Source of the DNA: an uncultured Alphaproteobacteria bacterium
Lineage (GTDB): Bacteria > Pseudomonadota > Alphaproteobacteria > RF32 > CAG-239
Length of the DNA stretch: 14,586 nt
Reading direction: 5' to 3'
Assembly: GCA_910580155.1 (NCBI GenBank)
Contig: CAJTWX010000039.1
Location: forward strand, 1-14,586
Shown here one piece after another: positions 1-7,933 of this stretch. The notes below the pieces were generated by a model, which saw only the letters and a list, made by a program, of their open reading frames with translations, was not told where the DNA came from and made no database searches. The translations under genes were made by a program, and so were the position numbers. Position 1 is the first letter of the stretch; each line of letters opens with the position of its first letter.

Positions 1-120
1 AAGCGTAATCGCCGCCGCGTCAAAAACGCCGATTTCCACCTCCATCTTCTGCGAAAATCCGACAGCATCCGCCCCCGTGCTCCACAACAAACACACAAAT
101 AAAACTAACTTTTTAAGCAA
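1..120 (-). CDS. Partial secreted protein (N-terminus only, TTG start)
   Basis: Reading the minus strand, an open frame of 40 codons starts at a TTG (120-118) and runs off the left edge without a stop. The start is a lysine pair followed by a hydrophobic stretch (LVLFVCLLW) and small residues, a typical Sec signal peptide, probably cleaved after about residue 20. An AAAGG ribosome-binding site lies 9 nt before the TTG, and an in-frame TAA sits just upstream, so the start is well bounded. The visible mature part (KMEVEIGVFDAA) vaguely recalls envelope proteins of the DUF3108 type, but too little is present to assign a family. The gene is divergent from ddl across about 70 bp of AT-rich DNA. 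Seen: frame, signal peptide and RBS. Inferred: export to the periplasm. The family is unknown. Confidence 0.6.
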   Translation of the reverse strand, partial: MLKKLVLFVCLLWSTGADAVGFSQKMEVEIGVFDAAAITL

Positions 121-190
121 AACTTTTAACCTTTCTTAATTTTTTTCTTTTAAAATCATATCCATAACTTAAAATACAAGAGGTTAAATA

Positions 191-1105
191 ATGACTAAAA
201 AAATAATGGTTCTAATGGGCGGCTTTTCTGCCGAACGCGAGGTAAGTCTCGAGTCCGGCACATCCATCGCCACTGCCTTAAAGAAAAAAGGCTACGAAGT
301 TGTTGAACACGACTTGACCGACAGCCGTAAGCTGATAGATGCATTAAACAAAGAACAGCCGGACGCAGTTTTTAACGCGCTGCACGGCAATTGGGGCGAA
401 GACGGTACGATTCCGGCGCTGTTAGACTTGCTGCAAATTCCCTACACCCACTCGGGTGTAACCGCATCTTGTGTCGGAATGAACAAATATTTAACCAAGC
501 TTGTTGCCGAAAAAGCCGGCATCAAAACCGCATTCGGACGCAAAATGACCGTCAGAGAATTTATCACCACCGGTGCAACGCTTGCCCGTCCGTTTGTTGT
601 CAAACCCGTATCCGACGGCTCGTCAGTGGGAGTATACATTGTCGAAAAGCCCGAAGACATCTTCAAAATCCGCTACGATGACCCCGCTATCGAACTGATT
701 GTCGAAAAATACATCTCTGGACAGGAACTGACCGTAATGTGTTATCAGGGCAAATCGCACGTTGTCACTGAAATGAAAGCTTTAGAGGGCTTTTACGACT
801 ACACCAACAAATACACTGCCGGCAAAACAACACACATCATTCCGGCCAACATCCCCGATGACGTTGCCAAACTATGCCTGTCGTATGCCGAAACCATTCA
901 CAACAAACTCGGCTGTAAAACCATATCACGCTCAGATTTTCGCTATAACCCCGAAGACGGCGTCGTCTTTCTCGAGATTAACACCCACCCCGGAATGACC
1001 GCCCTGTCGCTTGTTCCCGAACAAGCCAAATACATCGGCGTCAGCTACGAAGACTTGTGCGCCGCACTGGTAGAAGAGGCACAATGCAGACCGCTAAACA
1101 AATAA
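191..1105 (+). CDS. ddl: D-alanine--D-alanine ligase
   Basis: This is a cytoplasmic ATP-grasp ligase that joins two D-alanines into the dipeptide added to UDP-MurNAc-tripeptide by MurF. At 304 aa it has the size of DdlB-type enzymes. Visible motifs: SAEREVSL near residues 13-20, with the Glu15 that holds the first D-Ala; HGNWGEDGT (65-73); the ATP-loop segment VKPVSDGSSVGV (137-148); the lid YDYTNKY (202-208); RSDFRYN (247-253); and the metal/substrate site EINTHPGMT (262-270) followed by LSLVPEQA. The ATG at 191 has AAGAGG 7 nt upstream. Ddl usually sits between murB and ftsQ in the dcw cluster. Here miaA follows, overlapping the end of ddl. A Tyr in the lid is typical of D-Ala, rather than D-Lac, ligases. 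Identification is firm. Confidence 0.97.
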   Translation: MTKKIMVLMGGFSAEREVSLESGTSIATALKKKGYEVVEHDLTDSRKLIDALNKEQPDAVFNALHGNWGEDGTIPALLDLLQIPYTHSGVTASCVGMNKYLTKLVAEKAGIKTAFGRKMTVREFITTGATLARPFVVKPVSDGSSVGVYIVEKPEDIFKIRYDDPAIELIVEKYISGQELTVMCYQGKSHVVTEMKALEGFYDYTNKYTAGKTTHIIPANIPDDVAKLCLSYAETIHNKLGCKTISRSDFRYNPEDGVVFLEINTHPGMTALSLVPEQAKYIGVSYEDLCAALVEEAQCRPLNK

Positions 1106-2028
1106 TCGTCATTGCCGGCCCGACGGCTTCCGGAAAATCCTCCTTGGCTTTGGCTCTAGCCGAAGAATTGAACGGCGTTGTCATCAATGCCGATTCGATG
1201 CAGGTTTATAAAGACATTCCGATTCTGGCAGCATCCCCTTCAACAGAAGATGCTGCCCGCGCACCGCATAAACTCTATGGCATATATGACGCCGCCTATC
1301 ACGGCAATGTTGTCGACTGGCTGAAACTCTGCAAACAAGAGATAGACGCAGCACGTGTGCAAAACCAGACACCGATTGTCGTCGGCGGCACGGGAATGTA
1401 CATCGAGTCGCTAACCAAAGGCGTCACACCGATTCCCGAAACACCTGCGGAAATTCGCCAAAAGGTCGATGAAATGCTGCAAACCAACGGACTGGAAAGG
1501 CTGTATCAAAAATTGCAGCAAACCGACCCCGAAACCGCCGCCCGTTTGAACGCAAACGATACGACGCGCATTCGCCGCGCAATGGAAATCTGGCTGCATA
1601 CCGGCAAAAACCTTTCTTATTGGCACGCCGTCCCGCTTAAAACCGTTTTTACACCCGAAGAGTTTATTTTAAGCTACATCAAAATCGAACGAAAGATTTT
1701 GGACAGCCGCGCGCGAACACGTTTTGACCAAATGATGGAACAAGGCGCGCTTGAAGAGACAGAAACACTTGTCCGCCGCAATCTACCCGATTCGCTGCCG
1801 GCAATGCGGGCACTGGGCGTGCAGGAGTTAAAAACATACATCCAAGGCAAATGCCCGTTAAGCGAGGCAATTGAAAATGCCAAACTGCACACACGGCAAT
1901 ATGCCAAACGCCAGTGCACTTGGTTTAACAACCGCTACAAACCGGACATTTGTTTTAATGTCGGGAATGATTCAGAGAAAAAATTTGTTGATGATATTAA
2001 AAAAGAACATAAAAAGCTTGCAAAATAG
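1084..2028 (+). CDS. miaA: tRNA dimethylallyltransferase
   Basis: MiaA transfers a dimethylallyl group to N6 of adenosine-37 in tRNAs that read codons beginning with U, the first step toward ms2i6A. With the ATG at 1084 the protein is 314 aa, the usual size. Motifs: P-loop GPTASGKS (12-19), DSMQVYKD (37-44) for the catalytic and tRNA-contacting region, GGTGMY (101-106), the DPETAARL...ND..RIRRAMEI region (about 148-169), and a C-terminal RQYAKRQCTWF segment typical of the family. A further in-frame ATG exists at 1057, but it would add nine Arg-rich residues before the conserved N-terminus, so 1084 is preferred. The gene overlaps the end of ddl by 22 bp, and its putative RBS (agaagagg) lies inside ddl, which suggests coupled translation. 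mreB begins 51 bp after its stop. Confidence 0.96.
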   Translation: MQTAKQIIVIAGPTASGKSSLALALAEELNGVVINADSMQVYKDIPILAASPSTEDAARAPHKLYGIYDAAYHGNVVDWLKLCKQEIDAARVQNQTPIVVGGTGMYIESLTKGVTPIPETPAEIRQKVDEMLQTNGLERLYQKLQQTDPETAARLNANDTTRIRRAMEIWLHTGKNLSYWHAVPLKTVFTPEEFILSYIKIERKILDSRARTRFDQMMEQGALEETETLVRRNLPDSLPAMRALGVQELKTYIQGKCPLSEAIENAKLHTRQYAKRQCTWFNNRYKPDICFNVGNDSEKKFVDDIKKEHKKLAK

Positions 2029-2079
2029 GCGTTTTATACTTAAAAAGAAAAACAATATGTAATTTAACGGGGGTAAAAT

Positions 2080-3117
2080 ATGTTTTTTCAAAATTTACTG
2101 GGTTTATTTTCAGCCGATATGGCAATTGACTTAGGAACAGCTAACACACTCGTACACGTTAAAGGCAAAGGAATTGTCTTAAACGAGCCGTCTGTTGTGG
2201 CTGTCAAAGATATTAACGGCAAAAAAGAAGTCTGGGCAGTCGGTGCCAGAGCCAAACAAATGCTCGGGCGTACCCCCGGTGACATCCGCGCTATCCGTCC
2301 TCTGCGTGACGGCGTAATCGCAGACTTTGAAGCCGCTGAAGCAATGATTAAATATTTCATTGAAGAAGTTAACAACCGCCGTCGTTTAATAAGCCCGACC
2401 ATCATTATCTGCGTTCCCTCCGGCGCAACCGAAGTTGAGGAAAGAGCAATTAAAGAGTCTGCAGTCAATGCCGGCGCCAAACGCGTCTGGCTGATTTATG
2501 AACCGATGGCCGCAGCAATCGGCGCAGGGCTTCCGGTAAACGACGCAACCGGTTCTATGGTTGTGGATATTGGCGGCGGTACCACAGAAGTTGCCGTGCT
2601 CTCTCTGGGCGGCATTGTATACTCCCGTTCTATCCGTGTCGGCGGTGACAAAATGGACAGCGCGATCATCTCATACATCCGCCGCAATTTAAACCTTTTG
2701 GTCGGTGAATCAAGCGCTGAACGCATCAAAAAAGAAATCGGCTCGGCTTGCGTTCCGGCCAAAGGCGACGGCCGTACGATGGAAATCAAAGGCCGCGACC
2801 TTGTTAACGGCGTCCCGAAGGAAATTGTTATCACCGAGCGCCAGATTGCAGAATCTCTTGCCGAACCGGTTATGGCCATTGTTGAGGCGGTTAAAGTCGC
2901 ACTTGAAAACACCGCTCCCGAACTGGCAGCCGATATTGTCGATAAAGGTATTATGATGACCGGCGGCGGCTCTATCCTTGCTAATCTGGATATGGTTATC
3001 CGTAACGCAACCGGTTTGCCTGTTTCTCTGGCAGAAGACCCGCTGACCTGCGTTGTCCGCGGCACTGGCAAAGCATTGGATAACTTTGAGGAATTTCGCG
3101 GCGTATTGTACGATTAA
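2080..3117 (+). CDS. mreB: Rod-shape actin homologue MreB
   Basis: MreB is an actin-like ATPase that forms membrane-bound filaments and positions the elongation machinery for lateral wall synthesis. At 345 aa it has the standard length. Visible actin-fold signatures: phosphate-1 loop DLGTANTLV (17-25), the conserved LNEPSVVAV segment, phosphate-2 loop DIGGGTTEVAVLS (163-175), and the adenosine motif MMTGGGS (about 292-298). The N-terminus MFFQNLLGLFS is an amphipathic membrane-binding sequence, as in Gram-negative MreB. A GGGGG run at 2069-2073 serves as the RBS, 6 nt before the ATG. No terminator separates it from miaA. A TATACT hexamer at 2035-2040 could be a -10 box, but no good -35 stands before it, so readthrough from ddl-miaA or a weak local promoter are both possible. 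mreC follows after 16 bp. Confidence 0.98.
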   Translation: MFFQNLLGLFSADMAIDLGTANTLVHVKGKGIVLNEPSVVAVKDINGKKEVWAVGARAKQMLGRTPGDIRAIRPLRDGVIADFEAAEAMIKYFIEEVNNRRRLISPTIIICVPSGATEVEERAIKESAVNAGAKRVWLIYEPMAAAIGAGLPVNDATGSMVVDIGGGTTEVAVLSLGGIVYSRSIRVGGDKMDSAIISYIRRNLNLLVGESSAERIKKEIGSACVPAKGDGRTMEIKGRDLVNGVPKEIVITERQIAESLAEPVMAIVEAVKVALENTAPELAADIVDKGIMMTGGGSILANLDMVIRNATGLPVSLAEDPLTCVVRGTGKALDNFEEFRGVLYD

Positions 3118-3133
3118 GCGGTAAGGAGGCCTG

Positions 3134-3997
3134 ATGAAACGCCGTCGGATATTATTCCTTAAAGAAAATTATGTCCTGCGTTTATTCAAAAACTTTATGC
3201 TGGCAGGGCTGTTTGTCATCGCCCTGCTGCTGATTTTGGTACATAAGATAGATTTAGGTATTATATCTGGCATTTCCAAAGGCATATTTTACATCACGGC
3301 TCCGTTGATACACGCTGTTACGCTGCCAGCCGAAGGCTTAAGCTACGGTTACAAAAAGACATCAGAAATGTTGAACGTTTATGAAGAAAATAAACGTTTG
3401 CAAAAAGAAAATGAAGAGCTGTATCTCTTAAAAGACCGAATGAAAGCCCTTAAAGCCGAAAACACGCTCTTAAAAAAACTCCTGCACCATCTCGATACGC
3501 CGAATTCACAAAGCTACACCGCCCGTGTAATTGCCGAAAACGGCAGCGCCTTTGCCAACTCTTTAATAATCTACTTGGGAGAAAACGCCGATAAAATCAA
3601 AACCGGCTATGCGGTTGTCAATGAATCCGGAATGATCGGGCGCATAGATATTGTCAGCGGCAAATATGCCCGTGTTACACTCATCACGGATATTAACTCC
3701 AACATCCCCGTTATATCGCAAAAAAGCCGTGACCGCGGCATTCTGGTCGGCGGCAATACGGCAGAAATGAAGCTGATTTTCACCCCGCTGCTTGCCGAGC
3801 TGCACAAAGGCGACATTCTCGTTACCTCAGGAGTTGGAGGAGGGCTGCCGCCGGATTTGCCGATTGCCCGCATCAAAAAAGCCGATGTTGATGCCATCAC
3901 GGCTCTGCCGCTGTTTACACCGTCAAAGTTAGAGATTGTGAAAATTATCGCCTATGACGTAATGCCGGATGCCGAAACCGCAGAGGTTTTGGAATGA
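3134..3997 (+). CDS. mreC: Rod-shape-determining protein MreC
   Basis: MreC is the bitopic elongasome protein whose periplasmic domain contacts PBP2 and activates the RodA-PBP2 synthase. The 287-aa product has a short basic cytoplasmic tail, one membrane segment at about residues 20-37, a leucine/glutamate-rich coiled coil at about 77-120, and then the beta-rich domain containing the typical VINESGMIGRI, LITDINSNIPV and GDILVTSGVGGGLPPDLPI stretches. A perfect AAGGAGG at 3123-3129 precedes the ATG. The stop codon overlaps the mreD start as ATGA, indicating translational coupling. It sits between mreB and mreD in the canonical order. Confidence 0.96.
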   Translation: MKRRRILFLKENYVLRLFKNFMLAGLFVIALLLILVHKIDLGIISGISKGIFYITAPLIHAVTLPAEGLSYGYKKTSEMLNVYEENKRLQKENEELYLLKDRMKALKAENTLLKKLLHHLDTPNSQSYTARVIAENGSAFANSLIIYLGENADKIKTGYAVVNESGMIGRIDIVSGKYARVTLITDINSNIPVISQKSRDRGILVGGNTAEMKLIFTPLLAELHKGDILVTSGVGGGLPPDLPIARIKKADVDAITALPLFTPSKLEIVKIIAYDVMPDAETAEVLE

Positions 3998-4527
3998 AAA
4001 GCGCCATTAAAAATTTTTTTACCGCCATCGGAACATATCTTGTTCCTATAGCAAGCATAATTGCTCTGGAATTGCTGCTTTATATTCCGCGCATCGGCGG
4101 CTTCTGGAACTTCTTGCGGTTAACACCATTTTACGCCGGCATTTACTTTTGGCAGAGTCAGCGGCCGGACGCATTTAATATGGTATCAGCGTTCATCTTG
4201 GGCATATTTGCTGATGTCTTAAGCAACACGCCGCTCGGGGTCAACATCGCCGCTTTTTTATTTTTATACATCCTCTCAATGTATCTTTCTTCGTGGTTTA
4301 ATGTCAAAAAATTTTCATATTCGTGGCTGTTGTTTTTTGTGGCAACCCTGACAACCTTTTTGTTCAAAGCGTTAGCGGTAAGCATTTTCTACCGCCGGCT
4401 CATTCCGCTAAACTCCCTGTTGTTTGAGTTTCTCCTGACCTTCACGCTCTATCCGCTCTGGGCAAGAATATATATATGGGCAGAACACCGCTATATCCAT
4501 CTGGAGGAGCGATATGAAAAAATCTAA
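3994..4527 (+). CDS. mreD: Rod-shape-determining membrane protein MreD
   Basis: MreD is the polytopic inner-membrane partner of MreB and MreC. The 177-aa protein is strongly hydrophobic, with five to six predicted membrane segments. It contains the family-like stretch FILGIFADVLSNTPLGVNIAAF around the middle (conserved G..xD....PLG). Sequence conservation in MreD is low, so the call rests on hydrophobicity, length and its place between mreC and mrdA. The ATG overlaps the mreC stop by 4 bp, and its 3' end overlaps mrdA by 14 bp, so all three are probably translated in a coupled way. The C-terminus EERYEKI is cytoplasmic and charged. Confidence 0.93.
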   Translation: MKSAIKNFFTAIGTYLVPIASIIALELLLYIPRIGGFWNFLRLTPFYAGIYFWQSQRPDAFNMVSAFILGIFADVLSNTPLGVNIAAFLFLYILSMYLSSWFNVKKFSYSWLLFFVATLTTFLFKALAVSIFYRRLIPLNSLLFEFLLTFTLYPLWARIYIWAEHRYIHLEERYEKI

Positions 4528-6319
4528 CCATAAGCTCCGTATTTTGCTCAAACGCTCGCTTGTGATGTTCAGTATCAATATCCTGCTTTTGTTTACGCTT
4601 GTCGGCAGACTGTATTACCTGCAAATCTATCAGGGCGAAAAATATGCGCTGATGTCCGACAGCAACCGCACGTCAAAGCGCCTGCTTGTTCCGCCGCGTG
4701 GCAGCATCAACGACCGCAACGGTATCGAACTTGCCGCCAACAATCAGATTTTTCAGGCTATGATCATCCCCGAACAAGTGCGCAATGTCGATAAAATGCT
4801 GCAAAAAATCTCCCCGATATTAAGCTTGGAAGAAACTGACATAGCGCGAATAAAAAAAGAGATTTCCCGCCACCGCCGTTTTGTTCCGGTTAAAATCAAA
4901 GATAATTTAAGCTGGGAAGAAGTTGCAACGCTGATGTTAAACAATCACCTTTACCCTGGGCTGATTATTGATGAAGGTTTGGCTCGTTACTACCCGTTTA
5001 AAGAATATACGGCTCATCCGCTGGGCTATGTTGGCTCCGTTTCCGAGCAGGATTTGAAAAAGTCTGACGCACCTATTTTGCAGGTTCCGGGGTTTAAAAT
5101 CGGCAAATCCGGCTTTGAAAAAACCTTTGACGAAAGCCTACGTGGTACCGAGGGAATTTCGACTCTCGAAGTTAATGCATACGGCCGAATAATGCGCGAG
5201 ATAGAAAAAAAAGACGGCCTCAAAGGAAATGATTTAGACCTAACCATAGACATCCGCCTGCAAAAAGCCGCCTACGATGCATTTGGCGATGAATCGGGTG
5301 CCGCCGTCGTTTTAGATGTACACACCGGCGAGATATTGGCGTTTGTATCCGTTCCGGCGTTTGACTCAAACCTTTTCGTAGACGGTATCTCAATTAAAAA
5401 CTGGACAGAACTGCAAACAAACGAAAAAACACCCCTAACCGATAAAGCCGTTTCGGGCCAATATTCCCCCGGTTCAACCTTCAAGATTGCCGTGGCTCTG
5501 GCTGCACTTGAAGAAGGGATTATAGATGCCAAAACATCTGTTTACTGCTCCGGCAAAATGCAGCTCGGCAATCACTTGTTCCACTGCTGGCGGCACAGCG
5601 GGCACGGCCGGCAAAACCTTGTCGACGCTATCAAAAACTCCTGCGATATTTATTTCTACGAAGTCGCGCTCAAATTAGGCATCGAAAAAATTGCCGCAAT
5701 GAGCCGCCGCTTGGGCTTAGGCACAATCTATGACTTAGGGCTTGAAAATCAAAAAGCCGGCGTTATCCCCGATAAAGAATGGAAACAGCAAAAACTCAAA
5801 GCCCCGTGGCAACAGGGTGAAACAGTAATTGCCGGTATCGGGCAGGGCTATGTTCTCGTCACCCCGCTGCAGCTTGCCACAATGCTTGCCCGCGTTGTGA
5901 GCGGCACGGAAATTACCCCGACATTTATCAAAAAAGACACACCCTCCACCCCGAAAAAGCTTGATATCAAACCAGAAAACATCGCCTTGGTAAAACAGGG
6001 AATGTTTGAGGTTGTCAACGGCCTCGGCGGCACGGCAGCCCGCGCAAAACTCAAGCTCAAAGATGTCAAAATGGGCGGCAAAACCGGAACAACGCAAGTC
6101 CGCCGCATCAGCCTGCAGGAGCGCGCCGAGGGAATCAAACGCGATGAAGACCTGCCGTGGAAATACCGCAATCACGCGTGGTTTATGGCCTATGCCCCGC
6201 ACGACAAACCTAAATATGCCGTTGCCGTAATTGTCGAACACGGGCGCTCCGGTTCGGGTGTAGCCGCACCAATAGCTTCCAAAATCTTGGAAGAAGCGAT
6301 TAAACTGGATATCAGATAG
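4514..6319 (+). CDS. mrdA: Penicillin-binding protein 2, elongation transpeptidase
   Basis: This is the class B PBP that cross-links peptidoglycan during cell elongation with RodA. The 601-aa protein has an N-terminal membrane anchor (about residues 15-36), a PBP dimer/pedestal domain starting around 55 (VPPRGSINDRNGIELA) and a transpeptidase domain. Catalytic motifs are intact: STFK with nucleophile Ser321, SCD at 376-378 (the SxN-equivalent), and KTGT at 523-526. Between the first two lie Cys345, Cys358, His364 and Cys377, spaced like the metal-binding site reported for Gram-negative PBP2. GGAGGAG at 4502-4508 is the RBS and lies inside mreD, with which the gene overlaps by 14 bp. rodA starts 8 bp after its stop. 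PBP2 is preferred over PBP3/FtsI because of the mre/rodA context and the WxxxGHG...SCD..FY pattern. Confidence 0.97.
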   Translation: MKKSNHKLRILLKRSLVMFSINILLLFTLVGRLYYLQIYQGEKYALMSDSNRTSKRLLVPPRGSINDRNGIELAANNQIFQAMIIPEQVRNVDKMLQKISPILSLEETDIARIKKEISRHRRFVPVKIKDNLSWEEVATLMLNNHLYPGLIIDEGLARYYPFKEYTAHPLGYVGSVSEQDLKKSDAPILQVPGFKIGKSGFEKTFDESLRGTEGISTLEVNAYGRIMREIEKKDGLKGNDLDLTIDIRLQKAAYDAFGDESGAAVVLDVHTGEILAFVSVPAFDSNLFVDGISIKNWTELQTNEKTPLTDKAVSGQYSPGSTFKIAVALAALEEGIIDAKTSVYCSGKMQLGNHLFHCWRHSGHGRQNLVDAIKNSCDIYFYEVALKLGIEKIAAMSRRLGLGTIYDLGLENQKAGVIPDKEWKQQKLKAPWQQGETVIAGIGQGYVLVTPLQLATMLARVVSGTEITPTFIKKDTPSTPKKLDIKPENIALVKQGMFEVVNGLGGTAARAKLKLKDVKMGGKTGTTQVRRISLQERAEGIKRDEDLPWKYRNHAWFMAYAPHDKPKYAVAVIVEHGRSGSGVAAPIASKILEEAIKLDIR

Positions 6320-6327
6320 GAACAAAA

Positions 6328-7461
6328 ATGAGTATCGTTTTAAATAAAAATCAGGAACTGACCCTCAAAGAACGTTTTTTCAATCTGAATTTCATTTTTA
6401 TCGGCATCATCATCTTGCTAGCGGCTATCGGCTGCCTCACGTTGTATTCCGCTGCCGGTGGCAATATTTCCCCTTGGGCACTTAATCAGGCTGTGCGTTT
6501 TTGTGTCGGACTTGGTGTAATGCTTGTTGCTGCTCTCATTCAACCCGAATTCTATTATAAAATTGCCACCCCGTTTTACATTGCCACCCTGCTGCTGCTT
6601 GTGGTGGTCGAAGTTGCCGGACATACCGGAATGGGCGCGCAACGCTGGATAAACTTAGGCTTTTTCAAACTCCAGCCCTCAGAGCTGATGAAAATCGCCA
6701 TCGTGCTCGAACTCGCGCGCTATTTCAGCACAACCCCGCTTGAAAGCATCCGCAGCCTCAAAGGGCTTCTCATCCCTGCGGCCATTGTCGGCGCACCGGT
6801 CGGACTAATAATGATTCAGCCGGATTTAGGCACCTCGCTGATGATATTGTTTTGCGCCGTTGTTTTATTCTATTTGGCAGGTGTACAATGGTGGAAATTT
6901 GCACTTGCCGGTGGTGCAATTGCCGCCGCCGCACCGGTTCTCTGGCATTTTCTGCATAATTACCAGAAAAACCGTATCTTAACTTTTCTAAACCCCGAAC
7001 GCGACCCGCAAGGTGCCGGCTATCACATCATTCAGGCAAAAATTGCCTTAGGCTCAGGCGGACTTTCCGGCAAAGGTTACCTTTCCGGCACACAAAGCCA
7101 CCTAAACTTTTTGCCCGAAAAACACACCGACTTTATCTTCACAATGTTTTCCGAAGAGTTCGGAATGCTGGGGGGGGCGCTCATCCTTTTTCTGAACCTA
7201 ATACTCATAAGCTACGGTTATTGGTTTGCTTTCCGCATCCATAACGGCAACTACTTCGGTAAAATGGTTATTTTAGGGCTGAATACGAACTATTTTCTCT
7301 ATGTTTTTATCAACATCGCAATGGTCATCGGGCTGCTGCCGGTAGTAGGCGTTCCCCTGCCCCTGATGAGCTACGGAGGCACAGTAATTATTTCCGTTAT
7401 GGCAAGTTTCGGCATAATGCTATCGTTTTACGCTAACCGTGATAGAGAATTAAAAAAATAA
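6328..7461 (+). CDS. rodA: SEDS glycosyltransferase RodA
   Basis: RodA is the SEDS-family peptidoglycan polymerase that uses lipid II and works with PBP2 (the preceding gene). The 377-aa protein has about ten membrane segments. Family motifs: GAQRWINLGFFKLQPSELMKIA (103-124), QPDLGTS (164-170), LNPERDPQGAGYHIIQAKIALGSGGLSGKG (221-250), FLPEKHTDFIF (261-271), whose Asp268 matches the essential catalytic Asp of RodA, and GVPLPLMSYGGT near the C-terminus. It starts 8 bp after mrdA. A run of eight G (7170-7177) encodes Leu-Gly-Gly-Ala in the SEEFGMLGGA region and is a possible slippage site. The last 12 bp overlap a convergent minus-strand gene. No terminator is visible after it on the plus strand. 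Confidence 0.97.
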   Translation: MSIVLNKNQELTLKERFFNLNFIFIGIIILLAAIGCLTLYSAAGGNISPWALNQAVRFCVGLGVMLVAALIQPEFYYKIATPFYIATLLLLVVVEVAGHTGMGAQRWINLGFFKLQPSELMKIAIVLELARYFSTTPLESIRSLKGLLIPAAIVGAPVGLIMIQPDLGTSLMILFCAVVLFYLAGVQWWKFALAGGAIAAAAPVLWHFLHNYQKNRILTFLNPERDPQGAGYHIIQAKIALGSGGLSGKGYLSGTQSHLNFLPEKHTDFIFTMFSEEFGMLGGALILFLNLILISYGYWFAFRIHNGNYFGKMVILGLNTNYFLYVFINIAMVIGLLPVVGVPLPLMSYGGTVIISVMASFGIMLSFYANRDRELKK

Positions 7462-7815
7462 CCACCATATCGCAAATAAAACCAAAAATAACAAACCAAC
7501 GATAAATAGTTCTCCCACAGTCCGTTTTGATGGAATAAAAAACGAAAATATTGCATAAAACGGCAATAATAACATTTTAACACTCCCGTCATCACCACTT
7601 AAATACAGTTTCATTCCTTGAATAAAACACCCACAAAAAAATAACAACACCGATAAATGTACATAAAATTCAAAACACATATAAAATGGCAAATCATTAA
7701 CTCCATCAACAATCTCATAATATGTCATCCACCCGCAACTAAACATATAGGCAATATCAATCAGTACAGCTGCATAAAATTTTATTTTGAAAAAATATTT
7801 CTTAACATCAACCAT
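7450..7815 (-). CDS. Small membrane protein of unknown function
   Basis: The product is 121 aa and unrecognised. It is rich in Phe, Tyr, Leu and Cys, with three to four hydrophobic segments: about FYAAVLIDIAYMF near the N-terminus, FYVHLSVLLFFCGCFI in the middle, LLLPFYAIFSFF, and a C-terminal LFIVGLLFLVLFAIWWLFF. An inner-membrane location is likely. The ATG at 7815-7813 is chosen because AAAGGA lies 6 nt upstream; a TTG two codons earlier is the alternative. The DNA is visibly more AT-rich than rodA. The gene converges on rodA and overlaps its end by 12 bp. It has its own candidate promoter at 7837-7864. Low GC and lack of a recognisable family suggest a recently acquired or lineage-specific gene. 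Confidence 0.72.
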   Translation of the reverse strand: MVDVKKYFFKIKFYAAVLIDIAYMFSCGWMTYYEIVDGVNDLPFYMCFEFYVHLSVLLFFCGCFIQGMKLYLSGDDGSVKMLLLPFYAIFSFFIPSKRTVGELFIVGLLFLVLFAIWWLFF

Positions 7816-7836
7816 CCGCAATCCTTTATTGGTAAA

Positions 7837-7864
7837 ACAATACCCTAAACAACGTAAAAGTCAA
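7837..7864 (-). promoter_or_regulatory. Sigma70-like promoter for the 7450-7815 gene
   Basis: On the minus strand a TTGACT (7864-7859) and TATTGT (7842-7837) are separated by 16 bp. Transcription would begin about 7830, just before the AAAGGA ribosome-binding site. Inferred from hexamers only. Confidence 0.5.
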
Positions 7865-7873
7865 GACATCACC

Positions 7874-7901
7874 TTGAATCTCCTATCCGCAAACATATAT
7901 T
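7874..7901 (+). promoter_or_regulatory. Sigma70-like promoter for the lipoprotein gene
   Basis: TTGAAT (7874-7879) and TATATT (7896-7901) stand 16 bp apart, with the ATG at 7934 downstream. Together with the opposite promoter at 7837-7864 this forms a compact divergent control region. Confidence 0.5.
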
Positions 7902-7933
7902 TCCCTTATGCATAACACACGAAGGAGAAAATT

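Noticed and set aside
1057..1083. Upstream in-frame ATG for miaA
   Set aside because: The extra MRRTGRRGT residues precede the conserved family N-terminus and lie within the ddl reading region. ATG 1084 fits MiaA length and start.
2088..3071. Minus-strand open frames opposite mreB
   Set aside because: They are Ser/Thr/Pro/Ile-rich shadows caused by codon bias of mreB, with no ribosome-binding site or family.
5735..6325. 196-codon minus-strand frame opposite the end of mrdA
   Set aside because: It is antisense to the PBP2 transpeptidase domain with KTGT. No promoter, RBS or recognisable protein features.
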